From Methylococcaceae bacterium (lineage in GTDB: Bacteria > Pseudomonadota > Gammaproteobacteria > Methylococcales > Methylomonadaceae), in assembly GCA_016715325.1 (NCBI GenBank), contig JADKAL010000001.1, positions 654,282 to 718,281 of the forward strand: a DNA stretch of 64,000 nt. Direction: 5' to 3'. The notes under the pieces were generated by a model. The model did not search any database and was not told where the DNA came from. It saw nothing but the letters and a program-made list of their open reading frames with translations. Below are positions 8,768 through 17,821 of the stretch, one piece after another (position 1 is the stretch's first letter; the number at the start of each line of letters is the position of its first letter). The translations under genes were made by a program, and so were the position numbers.

Positions 8768-8835
8768 ATAAGTATAATCCTATAAACTTATAATCAATAA
8801 TTTAACATAATATACATTATGCGAACTTTCATAGC

Positions 8836-9606
8836 TTACATTGTAAACAAAGTACGAAAGTTTTTATTGGATTGTTCAGCTATATCCCGAAACGTTGTTC
8901 CGCGTAGATCGGCTATACAGTCTGCTACGTAACGAACGTAAAGCGGATAATTGGGCTTGCCTCGATGCGGCACCGGCGCTAAATACGGCGAATCTGTTTC
9001 TATCAAGAATCTGTCGTAAGGAATTTTTTTTGCAACTTCTTTTATTTCTTTAGCGCTGTTGAATGTGACGATTCCGGAAAATGAGATATAAAATCCGAGA
9101 TCGAGTGCATCCTTGGCAAACGCCCAATCTTCAGTGAAGCAATGGATTATACCGCCGACTTCACCGGCATTTTCTTCCCGTAAAATCCGTAAAGTGTCTT
9201 CTTTTGCTTCACGGGTATGAATAATCAGTGGTTTTTTTAAAATTTTTGCGGTTTCGATATGATTTCTAAAGCGCTTGTGTTGCCAATCTAATTCGCCTTC
9301 GTTACGAAAATAATCTAACCCGGTTTCACCGATTCCGATAACTTTTTCGGCTTGGGCTAAAGCGACAAGTTCTTCGACAGTCGGTTCTTTTCCATTATGT
9401 TCATTAGGATGGACGCCGACGGTTACGGAAATTTGGGAATAATCCGAAACTAAGCTCAACATAGTCGGATAGGATTCTAAATCAATCGATATGGATAACA
9501 AATGTTCGATTTGGTTGTCGGCAACCGCCAGCATAAAGTTAGCGAAACTACCTTCATACGGCGCAAGATCGATTCGATCTAAATGGCAATGGGAATCGAT
9601 AAGCAT
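8836..9606 (-). CDS. tatD: TatD-family metal-dependent deoxyribonuclease/hydrolase
   Basis: The 256-residue amidohydrolase-fold protein starts with the metal ligands DSHCHLD and continues with VGVHPNEH, GIGETGLDYF, the His of PLIIHTREA, GIIHCFTED and LIETDSPYLAPVPHRG, which together complete the two-metal site. Length and motifs match the YcfH/TatD group of Mg-dependent 3'-5' nucleases. It ends the minus-strand tmk-holB-pilZ-tatD segment, the usual gammaproteobacterial order, 51 bases after pilZ. Confidence 0.93.
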   Translation of the reverse strand: MLIDSHCHLDRIDLAPYEGSFANFMLAVADNQIEHLLSISIDLESYPTMLSLVSDYSQISVTVGVHPNEHNGKEPTVEELVALAQAEKVIGIGETGLDYFRNEGELDWQHKRFRNHIETAKILKKPLIIHTREAKEDTLRILREENAGEVGGIIHCFTEDWAFAKDALDLGFYISFSGIVTFNSAKEIKEVAKKIPYDRFLIETDSPYLAPVPHRGKPNYPLYVRYVADCIADLRGTTFRDIAEQSNKNFRTLFTM

Positions 9607-9657
9607 TTGATATTATTATGAAATAAATATATGATTTTTTTGACGGTATCGTCCAAT

Positions 9658-10002
9658 CTACATGGTGTGTGTAGATCGTTCGCCGGTATTTCCTGCTAGA
9701 TAGTTTTCGATTTTGCTACGCGCCAAACCGCCGTCTTGATCGCTGAATTGAACGCCGATACCGCATATTCTGTATCCCGCGCCATTCGGCGTCTTCCAAA
9801 CGACTTTACCTGCAATCGGTAATCTTTCGGGTTCATCCATTAAATTCAATAGCATAAAAACTTCTTGCCCCATTTGGTATTCACGGTCGGTTGGAATGAA
9901 TAACCCCCCATTAGTTACAAACGGCATATAAGCTTGATATAAAGTCGTTTTATCTTTGATGGAAATGGACAATATGCCCTGTCTGGGCGTGACTTCTGCC
10001 AT
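9658..10002 (-). CDS. pilZ: Type IV pilus biogenesis protein PilZ
   Basis: The 114-residue single PilZ-domain protein lies 2 bases downstream of holB, exactly where PilZ is found in pseudomonads and related bacteria. The family core is present (NGGLFIPTDREY, VFMLLNLMDEPERLPIAGKV, GIGVQFSDQDG). This subgroup lacks the RxxxR c-di-GMP-binding motif of other PilZ domains; none is visible at the N-terminus, which fits a protein-protein role with PilB/FimX rather than ligand binding. Confidence 0.92.
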   Translation of the reverse strand: MAEVTPRQGILSISIKDKTTLYQAYMPFVTNGGLFIPTDREYQMGQEVFMLLNLMDEPERLPIAGKVVWKTPNGAGYRICGIGVQFSDQDGGLARSKIENYLAGNTGERSTHTM

Positions 10003-10004
10003 CG

Positions 10005-10994
10005 TTAGTATCTCCCGTTAAGTCGTGACCATTGTACTAAAAATTCTTCCGTCATTATTTGAAAATTGATTGAAGTACCGATTTGTTGCTGCGTCTTCAA
10101 CAAGTGCGAATAGTGGCTATAGAGTTCTTTGATGTCGATTTTTTCTGATAACCTTTGAAAGGATTTCGAAAAATCAAGATTGCACAACCATTTAGCATCG
10201 ATTCTGTTCGCGCATTTAATTAAATCCGAAACCCAGGAAATCAACCAATTTAAGAGTTCAGTTTCCGGAATTTTCTGCCATTTTTCGGCAACGATTGCTG
10301 GATAACAGCTACCGCTTGCAACGCCTAACCAATCTTCAAAACAATCGGCGCGTCTTTTTAAGGTCGTTTTATCCGATAACTGCTCAATTTTCAGAGCTGA
10401 AATTTTTAGCAAATTGATTAAAGTTTCTTGATTTTGGTTGATGCATTCACTGCTAATCCATTCAAGAAGCGCCGATTTTTCTGGAACTTTTATGTCAAGC
10501 TTTTGGCAACGGCTAATAATGGTTGCCGGCAATTTGACTGAATGGGCCGTTATTAAGATAAAAACCGTCCGTTCTGCCGGTTCTTCAAGACATTTTAAAA
10601 ACGCATTCGCCGCCGAGAGTGTCATAGCGTCGGCTGGGTTGATGATTACTGCACGATACCCTTCAAATTGCGGTTTAAGATTGGTGTCGGCAACAATTTT
10701 CCTAATTTGATCGACCGATATGGTCGATTTGCCTTCTTCAGGTTTTATCTCAATTAAATCCGGGTGCGTGTTCGATTCGATTAATCGACAACTACGGCAT
10801 TCCTTACAGTAAGATGCGTCTTCTCTGCGATTATTACAAAGTAACGAATAGGCGAAATGTTTTGTTAAGTCGTATTTTCCGAACCCTTCCGGTCCTGAGA
10901 TAAGCAATGCTTGAGGAATACGGTTTTGTTTGATGTAACGGCAAAGCAAAGACCAATTTTCTCGGTGCCAAGGCAGCAGATTAATCAATTTCAT
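10005..10994 (-). CDS. holB: DNA polymerase III subunit delta prime
   Basis: The 329-residue clamp-loader subunit has an N-terminal AAA+ module with a degenerate P-loop (SGPEGFGKYDL), a zinc-binding segment (CKECRSC, with another Cys before it), the DAMTLSAANAFLKCLEEP Walker B/sensor region and TIISRCQKLDI. Delta prime is the rigid stator of the clamp loader and is not expected to hydrolyse ATP. It overlaps tmk by 4 bases (ATGA type), so the two are translationally coupled. Confidence 0.94.
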   Translation of the reverse strand: MKLINLLPWHRENWSLLCRYIKQNRIPQALLISGPEGFGKYDLTKHFAYSLLCNNRREDASYCKECRSCRLIESNTHPDLIEIKPEEGKSTISVDQIRKIVADTNLKPQFEGYRAVIINPADAMTLSAANAFLKCLEEPAERTVFILITAHSVKLPATIISRCQKLDIKVPEKSALLEWISSECINQNQETLINLLKISALKIEQLSDKTTLKRRADCFEDWLGVASGSCYPAIVAEKWQKIPETELLNWLISWVSDLIKCANRIDAKWLCNLDFSKSFQRLSEKIDIKELYSHYSHLLKTQQQIGTSINFQIMTEEFLVQWSRLNGRY

Positions 10995-11627
10995 TTAATT
11001 AAGGGCTTTAATTCCTTAATAATAGCCTTTTGAACGGCTTCCAACGGTTGGTCCGCATTAACTATTTTAATACGCTCGGGATTTTTTTGTGCTTGGTGCA
11101 GATAAGCATTCCTGACACGGTTAAAAAATTGCAAATGTTCGGACTCAAACCGGTCGATGTCCCCTCCTCTATTTTTAGCGCGCGACATTCCCGTTTCAAT
11201 CGGCATGTCTAGCATTAATGTCAAATCGGGTCGTAAATTGCCTTGAACAAAACACTCCAGCCACTCGATTACATTAAGCGACATACCTCGTCCGCCGCCC
11301 TGATAGGCGTAAGTCGCATCGGTAAACCGGTCGCATAAAACCCAATGGCCCTCATCTAACGCCGGTTTGATAACCTGCGAAATGTGCTGCGCTCTAGCCG
11401 CAAATACTAATAATATTTCAGTATGGTTTGCCAAATTCTCTTCGGAATTCGTTTGAAGCAACAACTCTCGAATTCTTTCTGCCAATTGTGTCCCGCCCGG
11501 TTCACGGGTGACGATAACGTTAATATTTTGCTTCTCAAGGTAGTGTTTGATAAACGGAATATTGGTGGTTTTTCCTACCCCCTTCCCCGCCCTCGAGAGT
11601 GATAAATTTTCCTCTTTTAGCCGTCAT
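10991..11627 (-). CDS. tmk: Thymidylate kinase, interrupted by an apparent one-base frameshift
   Basis: An ATG at 11627 opens the typical Tmk start (MTAKRGKFITLEGGEG), but a run of five C at 11578-11582 (plus strand) shifts the frame inside the P-loop. With four C the reading continues as GVGKTTNIPFIKHYLEK, then the frame that ends at 10991, giving about 211 residues, normal for the family. DR[FY] (CDRFTDATYAYQGGGRG) and the lid region follow. The ATGA overlap with mltG upstream and the 4-base overlap with holB support these ends. Tmk makes dTDP from dTMP and is essential, so a consensus error is more likely than a real mutation. Confidence 0.9.
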
Positions 11628-12616
11628 TTTTTACGCTTTTGAAAAGTGTTAACGGCTTTATTATGCTCAGAGATCGTTTTTGAAAACTGATGACTACCAT
11701 CGCCTTTTGCTACAAAATAAAGATTTTCATCCTTATCGGGATGTAACGCAGCATAAATGGCTTCCCTACCGGGCATGGCAATAGGCGTAGGCGGCAGTCC
11801 TTGTATTACATAAGTATTGTAGGGCGTTGGAGTTGTCAGATCCGACGCTCGAATATTCCCTTGGTATTTGTCGCCCATGCCGTAAATTACCGTTGGATCG
11901 GTCTGCAGTAACATACCCTTTGCAAGCCGGCGTGTAAAAACCCCGGCGATCATTTGCCGTTCATTTTTAGCACCGGTTTCTTTTTCGATGATCGAAGCCA
12001 TAATTAGCGCTTCATGAGGTGTTTTATAAGGAAGATTTTGATCTTTGTTCTGCCATTCCTCTGTTAGCACCGCCTGCATTTTGTTATAAGCCCTTTTTAA
12101 AATAGAAATATCGGTAGTATGTTTCTCAAAAAAATAGGTATCGGGAAAAATCCAGCCTTCTGGATGTTTTTCAGTCATTTCTAATTGCGAGGAAATGTCG
12201 GTGAATTCTTTCGATAACGTGGATTGGATGTTTTGATTCTTCTGAATCTCTTGCAGAACTTCCTTTAAATTCCAACCTTCCGGAAAAGTAATCGCATATT
12301 TTTTAGATTTCCCTTCAGCAAAAATAGTCAAAATTTCCGGAATTGTTAAATTTGCCGTTAATTCATATTCGCCGACTTTAAGTTTGTGCACTATCTGTTG
12401 ACGATATGCTAAAACTTTTAACCAGAGCGGATTAACTACTAGCCCTTGTGCAACTAATTTATCGGTTACTTTTGTGAAAGAATCGCCTTTCTCTATTTCA
12501 ATAGTACAATTATTTTGAAAGGCAGGCGTGGTAAGTACCGTTTTATAAGCAAAGTAAAACCAAAGGATTAAAGCCAGAAAAATAGATGAAAGCCTTGCAA
12601 AAATTTTACGTTTCAT
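11624..12616 (-). CDS. mltG: Endolytic peptidoglycan transglycosylase MltG
   Basis: The 330-residue protein has one N-terminal membrane helix (residues about 8-26), a LysM-like region with GDSFTKVTDKL, and the YceG catalytic domain, with the catalytic Glu in ASIIEKETG followed by VFTRRLAKGMLLQTDPTVIYG and LPPTPIAMPG. It cleaves nascent glycan strands in the inner membrane/periplasm and helps terminate them. The order pabC-mltG-tmk-holB is conserved in gammaproteobacteria. The stop overlaps the tmk ATG. Confidence 0.95.
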   Translation of the reverse strand: MKRKIFARLSSIFLALILWFYFAYKTVLTTPAFQNNCTIEIEKGDSFTKVTDKLVAQGLVVNPLWLKVLAYRQQIVHKLKVGEYELTANLTIPEILTIFAEGKSKKYAITFPEGWNLKEVLQEIQKNQNIQSTLSKEFTDISSQLEMTEKHPEGWIFPDTYFFEKHTTDISILKRAYNKMQAVLTEEWQNKDQNLPYKTPHEALIMASIIEKETGAKNERQMIAGVFTRRLAKGMLLQTDPTVIYGMGDKYQGNIRASDLTTPTPYNTYVIQGLPPTPIAMPGREAIYAALHPDKDENLYFVAKGDGSHQFSKTISEHNKAVNTFQKRKK

Positions 12617-13439
12617 AAAATGTTTGGCAAGTTTTAGATTCCGATAACCAACTTTGAAGCTGCTTTGTCACTGATCCAGCCATAAAACTTATATTTTCAA
12701 TCTGTTTCACAGGCCATATCCCGATAATCGAATTACAAACAAATACCTCATCGGCATCGAGTAATACTGCCATATTGAAATTATGTTCGACAAATTCAAC
12801 CTTATTTTTAATCATTAGTTGCTTGAGTATCGCTCGAATAATGCCTGCAACCCCTGTATATTCCATTACAGCCGTATAAACCGTCTTATTTTTGACATAG
12901 AACAGGTTAGTCATCGTACCTTCAATAACATTGCCATTAATATCAAGCATAATCCCTTCTTGTACATCGGGATTATTCCATTCTGCACGAGCCATGATCT
13001 GTTCTAATCGATTTAAGTGTTTTATGCCCGCAAGTTCCGGATTTAATCCCAAGCGAGTCTTACAAAAAAAAGTCGAAATACCTTCGTTAGAGTAGTTTTC
13101 AGGATAATCAGGATAAGGGAAAATCCCAATTGCCCTAGTGGGCTCGACCTTTTCAGGGCAACGGTATCCGCGACCGCCAATACCTCGAGTAATGATGATT
13201 TTTAAAACTGCCGATTTCTCATCCTGGCAGACTCGCTTAATCTCATCATTCAGTAATTGAATATTAGGGCTTGGGATTTTGAGTTTTATACAGCCAGCAT
13301 TGAGCCGCTGTAAATGATGAGATAGAAAAACCGGTTTCCCGTCTAGCACCTCAATGGTTTCGAATAAGCCGTCGCCATATTGAAAGCCTCTATCGAAAAC
13401 CGAGATGTGATCGGCTTTATGTCCATTAATTAGGAGCAT
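12606..13439 (-). CDS. pabC: Aminodeoxychorismate lyase (PLP class IV)
   Basis: The 277-residue class IV aminotransferase-fold protein has the PLP-lysine region AGIKHLNRLEQIMAR, the phosphate-binding EGTMTNLFYVK and the N-terminal DRGFQYGDGLFETI. PabC converts aminodeoxychorismate to p-aminobenzoate for folate synthesis. Position between fabF and mltG, overlapping mltG by 11 bases, supports pabC over the related D-amino-acid or branched-chain transaminases. Confidence 0.92.
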   Translation of the reverse strand: MLLINGHKADHISVFDRGFQYGDGLFETIEVLDGKPVFLSHHLQRLNAGCIKLKIPSPNIQLLNDEIKRVCQDEKSAVLKIIITRGIGGRGYRCPEKVEPTRAIGIFPYPDYPENYSNEGISTFFCKTRLGLNPELAGIKHLNRLEQIMARAEWNNPDVQEGIMLDINGNVIEGTMTNLFYVKNKTVYTAVMEYTGVAGIIRAILKQLMIKNKVEFVEHNFNMAVLLDADEVFVCNSIIGIWPVKQIENISFMAGSVTKQLQSWLSESKTCQTFYET

Positions 13440-13470
13440 AGTTTCTCGATCACATAAAAAGATTTATACG

Positions 13471-14715
13471 TTATTCAAATCGTCTGAATATTAAAGAACC
13501 GTTCGTTCCGCCGAAACCGAAAGAATTCGACATCGCAATATCCATTTTCATTTGTCTAGCTATATTTGGGACATAATCCAGATCGCATTCCGGATCAGGA
13601 ATATCTAAATTTATGGTTGCCGGAGCAATTTGATTTTTTAAACTCAATACGGTTAGAACCGCTTCTATTCCGCCTGCCGCGCCAAGCATATGTCCGATCA
13701 TCGATTTAGTTGAACTGATCGCAACTTTATACGCATGTTCACCTAGTGCGGTTTTCATCGCGTGCGTTTCACCCAAATCGCCTGCGGGTGTAGAAGTGCC
13801 GTGCGCATTAATGTAATCAACGGATTCAGCATTGAGTCGCGCATCTCGCAATGCATTTCTCATACACCGCGCAGCACCTTCACCAGCGGGAGCGGGTGTC
13901 GTCATGTGATATGCATCCCCGCTCATGCCGTACCCTATCAGTTCGGCATAAATTTTAGCGCCGCGCGCTTTGGCGTGCTCCAGTTCTTCAAGAACAACAA
14001 CCCCTGCCCCGTCGCTCAATACAAATCCGTCACGGTCTTTATCCCAGGGGCGACTTGCTTGTTGAGGAGACTCATTGCGACGAGACAAGGCTTTAGCGGA
14101 TATAAATCCGCCCATAGCCGTGGGCGACGATGTACAACGCTCTGCACCGCCGGCGACCATGACATCGGCGTCACCGTATTTTATTAAACGAGCGGCATCG
14201 CCGATATTATGAGTGCCTGTTGCGCAGGCAGTCACAATAGCAAAATTAGGACCTTTCAACCCGTATTTGATCGAAAGGTTACCCGATATCATATTAATGA
14301 TATTTCCTGGTACGAAAAACGGCGAAATCCGTCTTGGCCCGGATTTATCGTACAATGCATAACATTCTTCTATACCTGTAACACCGCCAATTCCTGCGCC
14401 AATCGCAACACCGATACGTTCGGCATTGGTCTCGGTAACTTCTATACCGGAATCATCAATTGCTTGGCAACCGGCTGCGATACCGTAATGAATGAATCCA
14501 TCCATACGTTGAGCGTCTTTTCCAGGAATATATTGCGTAATGTCGAGATTTCTAATAACACCGCCGAACCGTGTTGCGAAAGGCGAGATATCGAAAGAAT
14601 CAATATTGGATATACCGCTACGGCCATTAATGATACCTTCCCACGTTTCAGAAACTGTGTTGGCAAGAGGCGTTACCGCACCCAGCCCGGTGATGACAAC
14701 TCGACGACCGCTCAA
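13471..14715 (-). CDS. fabF: 3-oxoacyl-ACP synthase II
   Basis: The 414-residue beta-ketoacyl synthase has the Cys-His-His triad: Cys in VTACATGTHNIG, His in NAHGTSTPAGD and His in MIGHMLGAAGG. GFGGTNGSLIF near the end is the final signature. It elongates acyl-ACP and controls unsaturated fatty acid content by temperature in many proteobacteria. It follows acpP by 92 bases. Confidence 0.96.
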   Translation of the reverse strand: MSGRRVVITGLGAVTPLANTVSETWEGIINGRSGISNIDSFDISPFATRFGGVIRNLDITQYIPGKDAQRMDGFIHYGIAAGCQAIDDSGIEVTETNAERIGVAIGAGIGGVTGIEECYALYDKSGPRRISPFFVPGNIINMISGNLSIKYGLKGPNFAIVTACATGTHNIGDAARLIKYGDADVMVAGGAERCTSSPTAMGGFISAKALSRRNESPQQASRPWDKDRDGFVLSDGAGVVVLEELEHAKARGAKIYAELIGYGMSGDAYHMTTPAPAGEGAARCMRNALRDARLNAESVDYINAHGTSTPAGDLGETHAMKTALGEHAYKVAISSTKSMIGHMLGAAGGIEAVLTVLSLKNQIAPATINLDIPDPECDLDYVPNIARQMKMDIAMSNSFGFGGTNGSLIFRRFE

Positions 14716-14807
14716 TTGATTAATCCGTAGAAAGTGTATAAGAAGGAATGAAACATGAAATCAAGTGGATGAATGATTTATCCATCGTCATCCACTTTTG
14801 TAAACGA

Positions 14808-15038
14808 TTATGCGTTTTTTACTATGTAATCTATTGCTTGTTGAACGGTTGTAATTTTTTCAGCTTCATCGTCTGGAATTTCGCATTCGAATTCTTCTTC
14901 TAGAGCCATGACGAGTTCAACTGTATCCAGAGAATCGGCACCGAGGTCGTCTACAAAAGAAGCATCGTTAGCGATATCTTCTTTAACGCCCAATTGCTCT
15001 GCTACAATTTTTTTAACTCGCTCTTCAACATTACTCAT
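14808..15038 (-). CDS. acpP: Acyl carrier protein
   Basis: The 76-residue acidic protein begins [12 protein letters not shown] and contains [10 protein letters not shown], whose Ser carries the phosphopantetheine arm. The start is set at 15038 because GAGGATAAAATT gives a ribosome binding site and residue 1 then matches the family; an in-frame extension to 15056 is possible but atypical. It has its own upstream promoter-like sequence, as expected for a very abundant protein. Confidence 0.96.
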   Translation of the reverse strand: MSNVEERVKKIVAEQLGVKEDIANDASFVDDLGADSLDTVELVMALEEEFECEIPDDEAEKITTVQQAIDYIVKNA

Positions 15039-15144
15039 AATTTTATCCTCAATCAATGTAAGCTTTTAAATTGAGTAGCTTACAATGCATTTGTTATTAA
15101 TTTTACTGGAAATCCCGTCTCCGGCAATCCAGACGGCGGGGAGA

Positions 15145-15174
15145 ATTATACTTGATATTACAATAATGTCACAA
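15145..15174 (-). promoter_or_regulatory. Sigma-70-type promoter upstream of acpP
   Basis: On the minus strand TTGTGA (plus-strand 15169-15174) and a perfect TATAAT (15145-15150) are separated by 18 bases. The -10 lies about 107 bases before the acpP start. A short hairpin (CCGTCT/AGACGG, about 15117-15138) lies between it and acpP. This would allow acpP to be transcribed above the level of the upstream fab genes. Confidence 0.6.
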
Positions 15175-15176
15175 TA

Positions 15177-15905
15177 TTAAGGCATGTACATGCCGCCGTT
15201 AACATGCAACGTTTCACCAGTGATATAGCCTGCACCTTCGGAGGCCAAAAATGCAACTGCATTGGCTATTTCTTTAGCATCGCCTAATCTACCGAGTGGT
15301 ATCGAAGCTAAAAGCGAATTTTTAATGTCTTCACTTAGTTCTTTAGTCATATCCGTATCAATGAATCCAGGCGCAACTGTATTAATCGTAATGTTGCGGG
15401 AACCGACTTCTTTAGCCATCGATTTGGAAAATCCGACCATGCCGGCTTTAGCGGCGGCATAATTGGCTTGACCTGCATTACCGGTCGCACCGACTACCGA
15501 TGATATGTTGATAATACGGCCAGTTTTTGCTTTCATCATGCCGCGCAATACGGCTTTGCTCATACGAAATACAGATGTCAGATTGGTGTTGATAATGTCT
15601 TCCCATTCATCGTCTTTCATCCGCATTAGGAGATTATCACGCGTTATGCCGGCGTTGTTAACAAGCACGGTTGGCGCCCCGTAATTATCGTTAACCGCTT
15701 TGATGACTTCCTCAACAGAGTCTTTATCGGCAACATTCAGTTTTAATCCTTTGCCGTTATCGCCGAGATAGACTGAAATAGCATCTGCTCCGTTATCGGA
15801 CGTCGCTGTTCCGATCACGAAAAAGCCGTCTTCAGCTAATTTCTCTGCAATGGCCTTGCCGATTCCACGACTAGCGCCTGATACTATAGCTATAGGTTTT
15901 GTCAT
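15177..15905 (-). CDS. fabG: 3-oxoacyl-ACP reductase
   Basis: The 242-residue short-chain dehydrogenase has the NADPH-binding GASRGIGKAIAE, VNNAGITRDNL, the catalytic Ser in ISSVVGATGNAG and YAAAKAG (Tyr-x3-Lys). It carries out the first reduction of each fatty-acid elongation cycle. It overlaps fabD by 4 bases and lies directly upstream of acpP. Confidence 0.96.
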   Translation of the reverse strand: MTKPIAIVSGASRGIGKAIAEKLAEDGFFVIGTATSDNGADAISVYLGDNGKGLKLNVADKDSVEEVIKAVNDNYGAPTVLVNNAGITRDNLLMRMKDDEWEDIINTNLTSVFRMSKAVLRGMMKAKTGRIINISSVVGATGNAGQANYAAAKAGMVGFSKSMAKEVGSRNITINTVAPGFIDTDMTKELSEDIKNSLLASIPLGRLGDAKEIANAVAFLASEGAGYITGETLHVNGGMYMP

Positions 15906-16846
15906 TTCATCTCCAATGCTTTGTTTAATGTTTCCGGGTCATAAATTGACAAATGTTCGGCATCTTTAGCGATACGTTTGTCCAATCCTGTTAAAACTTT
16001 TCCCGGACCGCATTCTACGAAGCAACTAATGCCTTTGCTGTACATTAAGTTAATACTCTCAACCCATCTTACCGGCTTATAAAGTTGTTCCTTAAGTGCA
16101 GAACGAATGACTTCAGGTTCGTTATGGGATGCTACATCGACATTATGAATCAAGGGGGTTTTGGGTGTTGAAATAGCGCTGTTTTGTAAGAAACTATCAA
16201 GTTTTTCAGCTGCCGACTTCATTAAACCGCAGTGCGACGGAACACTAACCGGCAAGATAAGTGCTCTTTTTGCTCCAGCCGCTTTAGCGGCTTGTGCTGC
16301 TCGATTTACAGCTTCCGTATGACCGGCTATGACAACTTGTCCCGGCGAATTAAAATTAACCGCTGAAACAATCTCGGATTCCGCGACTTTGTCGCAAATG
16401 TCGATCACTTGATCATCTTCAAGGCCGAGAATAGCGGCCATTGCACCGACGCCTTCAGGCACCGCTTCTTGCATAAAACGTGCTCTTGCTTCAACAAGTT
16501 TAACGGCATCTTCAAAATGTAATCCGCCTGAACAAACTAATGCGGTGTATTCGCCTAGACTATGACCTGCCATCCATGCCGGTCTGATAGCGCTGTGTTT
16601 GCACCAGACTTCCCAGACAGCCACACCTGCTGCAAGCATGGCGGGCTGAGTATTTTGTGTTTGATTGAGATCCGACTCCGGCCCGTTGCTAACCAAAGAC
16701 CAAAGATCACGCCCTAATACGGAGGATGCTCTTTCGAAAATCTGCTTAACTTCAGGATAACTTGAAGCTAATAAATTAAGCATCCCAACGGATTGAGATC
16801 CCTGTCCGGGGAAAACAAAGGCTAAATTTTGTTGCGGTTGACTCAT
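15902..16846 (-). CDS. fabD: Malonyl-CoA:ACP transacylase
   Basis: The 314-residue protein contains VFPGQGSQSVGM, the nucleophile motif GHSLGEYTAL, the malonate-binding Arg in ARARFMQEAV and the catalytic His in PVSVPSHCGLM. It loads malonate onto ACP. It follows fabH by 6 bases and overlaps fabG. Confidence 0.96.
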   Translation of the reverse strand: MSQPQQNLAFVFPGQGSQSVGMLNLLASSYPEVKQIFERASSVLGRDLWSLVSNGPESDLNQTQNTQPAMLAAGVAVWEVWCKHSAIRPAWMAGHSLGEYTALVCSGGLHFEDAVKLVEARARFMQEAVPEGVGAMAAILGLEDDQVIDICDKVAESEIVSAVNFNSPGQVVIAGHTEAVNRAAQAAKAAGAKRALILPVSVPSHCGLMKSAAEKLDSFLQNSAISTPKTPLIHNVDVASHNEPEVIRSALKEQLYKPVRWVESINLMYSKGISCFVECGPGKVLTGLDKRIAKDAEHLSIYDPETLNKALEMK

Positions 16847-16852
16847 CTTAGA

Positions 16853-17821
16853 TCAATATTTAATTAAAGCGGAACCCCAAGTAAAGCCTGCACCGAATGC
16901 TTCCATGAGTAAAACTTGTCCACGTCGAATGCGTCCGTCGCTAATACCTTCGTGTAATGCTAACAATACGGAAGCAGAAGAGGTATTACCTTGATTTTCA
17001 AGCGTTAAAACCACTTGATCCAACGACATTTTAAGTTTTTTGGCCGTTGCTGAAATAATTCTTATATTGGCTTGATGAGGCACCAGCCAATCGACATCGG
17101 ATTTTTGCAGGTTGTTGGCTTCTAATGTTTCATCAACAATACGCTCGAGGGTGTTGACGGCGATTTTAAAAACCTCATTGCCGCGCATCGTGATAAAACC
17201 GGCCTCATTTTTATTTGCTTCGGTGCTGGCTTGGGGATTCGGGCAGAAGAGCATATCCTCGTATCCGCCGTCGGAGAAAATATGTGTCGATAACACCCCT
17301 GCCTCTTCGGAAGCACCAAGTAATAATGCGCCGGCGCCATCCCCAAATAAAATACAGGTCCCTCTATCTGTCCAATCGACGATTCGTGAACATATTTCGG
17401 AACCCACAATCAACGCATGTTTTGCTGTTCCGCTTTTAATATATTGATCGGCAACACTCAGGGCAAAAATTGCACCCGAACATGCGGCTTGAATGTCGAA
17501 GGCGACACAGTTTTTAATGCCCAACCGGTGTTGTAACAGACAAGCCGTACTTGGATACACCCGGTCAGGTGTGCCGGTAGCTACGATTATTAAGTCAATC
17601 TCTTCAGGATTTAGTTGCGCTGTCTGGAGCGCCTTTCGAGCAGCGATCTCACCCATGCTTGAAGCAGTTTCGTCGGCTCCGGCGATACGGCGGCTTTTGA
17701 TCCCTGTTCGCTCGAAAATCCAACTATCGGATGTATCGACAGTTTGGGATATATCATCGTTCGTGCGAATCTCTTCAGGCAAATAACCGCCCGTCCCTAG
17801 AATTTTTGAAAATTTCGTCAT
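16853..17821 (-). CDS. fabH: 3-oxoacyl-ACP synthase III
   Basis: The 322-residue KAS III has Cys in IQAACSGAIFAL, His in LVPHQANIRI and Asn in LENQGNTSSAS, the full catalytic triad. It condenses acetyl-CoA with malonyl-ACP to start fatty acid synthesis. It overlaps plsX by 4 bases. Confidence 0.96.
   Translation of the reverse strand: MTKFSKILGTGGYLPEEIRTNDDISQTVDTSDSWIFERTGIKSRRIAGADETASSMGEIAARKALQTAQLNPEEIDLIIVATGTPDRVYPSTACLLQHRLGIKNCVAFDIQAACSGAIFALSVADQYIKSGTAKHALIVGSEICSRIVDWTDRGTCILFGDGAGALLLGASEEAGVLSTHIFSDGGYEDMLFCPNPQASTEANKNEAGFITMRGNEVFKIAVNTLERIVDETLEANNLQKSDVDWLVPHQANIRIISATAKKLKMSLDQVVLTLENQGNTSSASVLLALHEGISDGRIRRGQVLLMEAFGAGFTWGSALIKY

Noticed and set aside
8768..8835. Possible promoter between tatD and dhaK
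   Set aside because: The stretch is AT-rich with several TATAAT-like words, but no convincing -35/-10 pair could be fixed.
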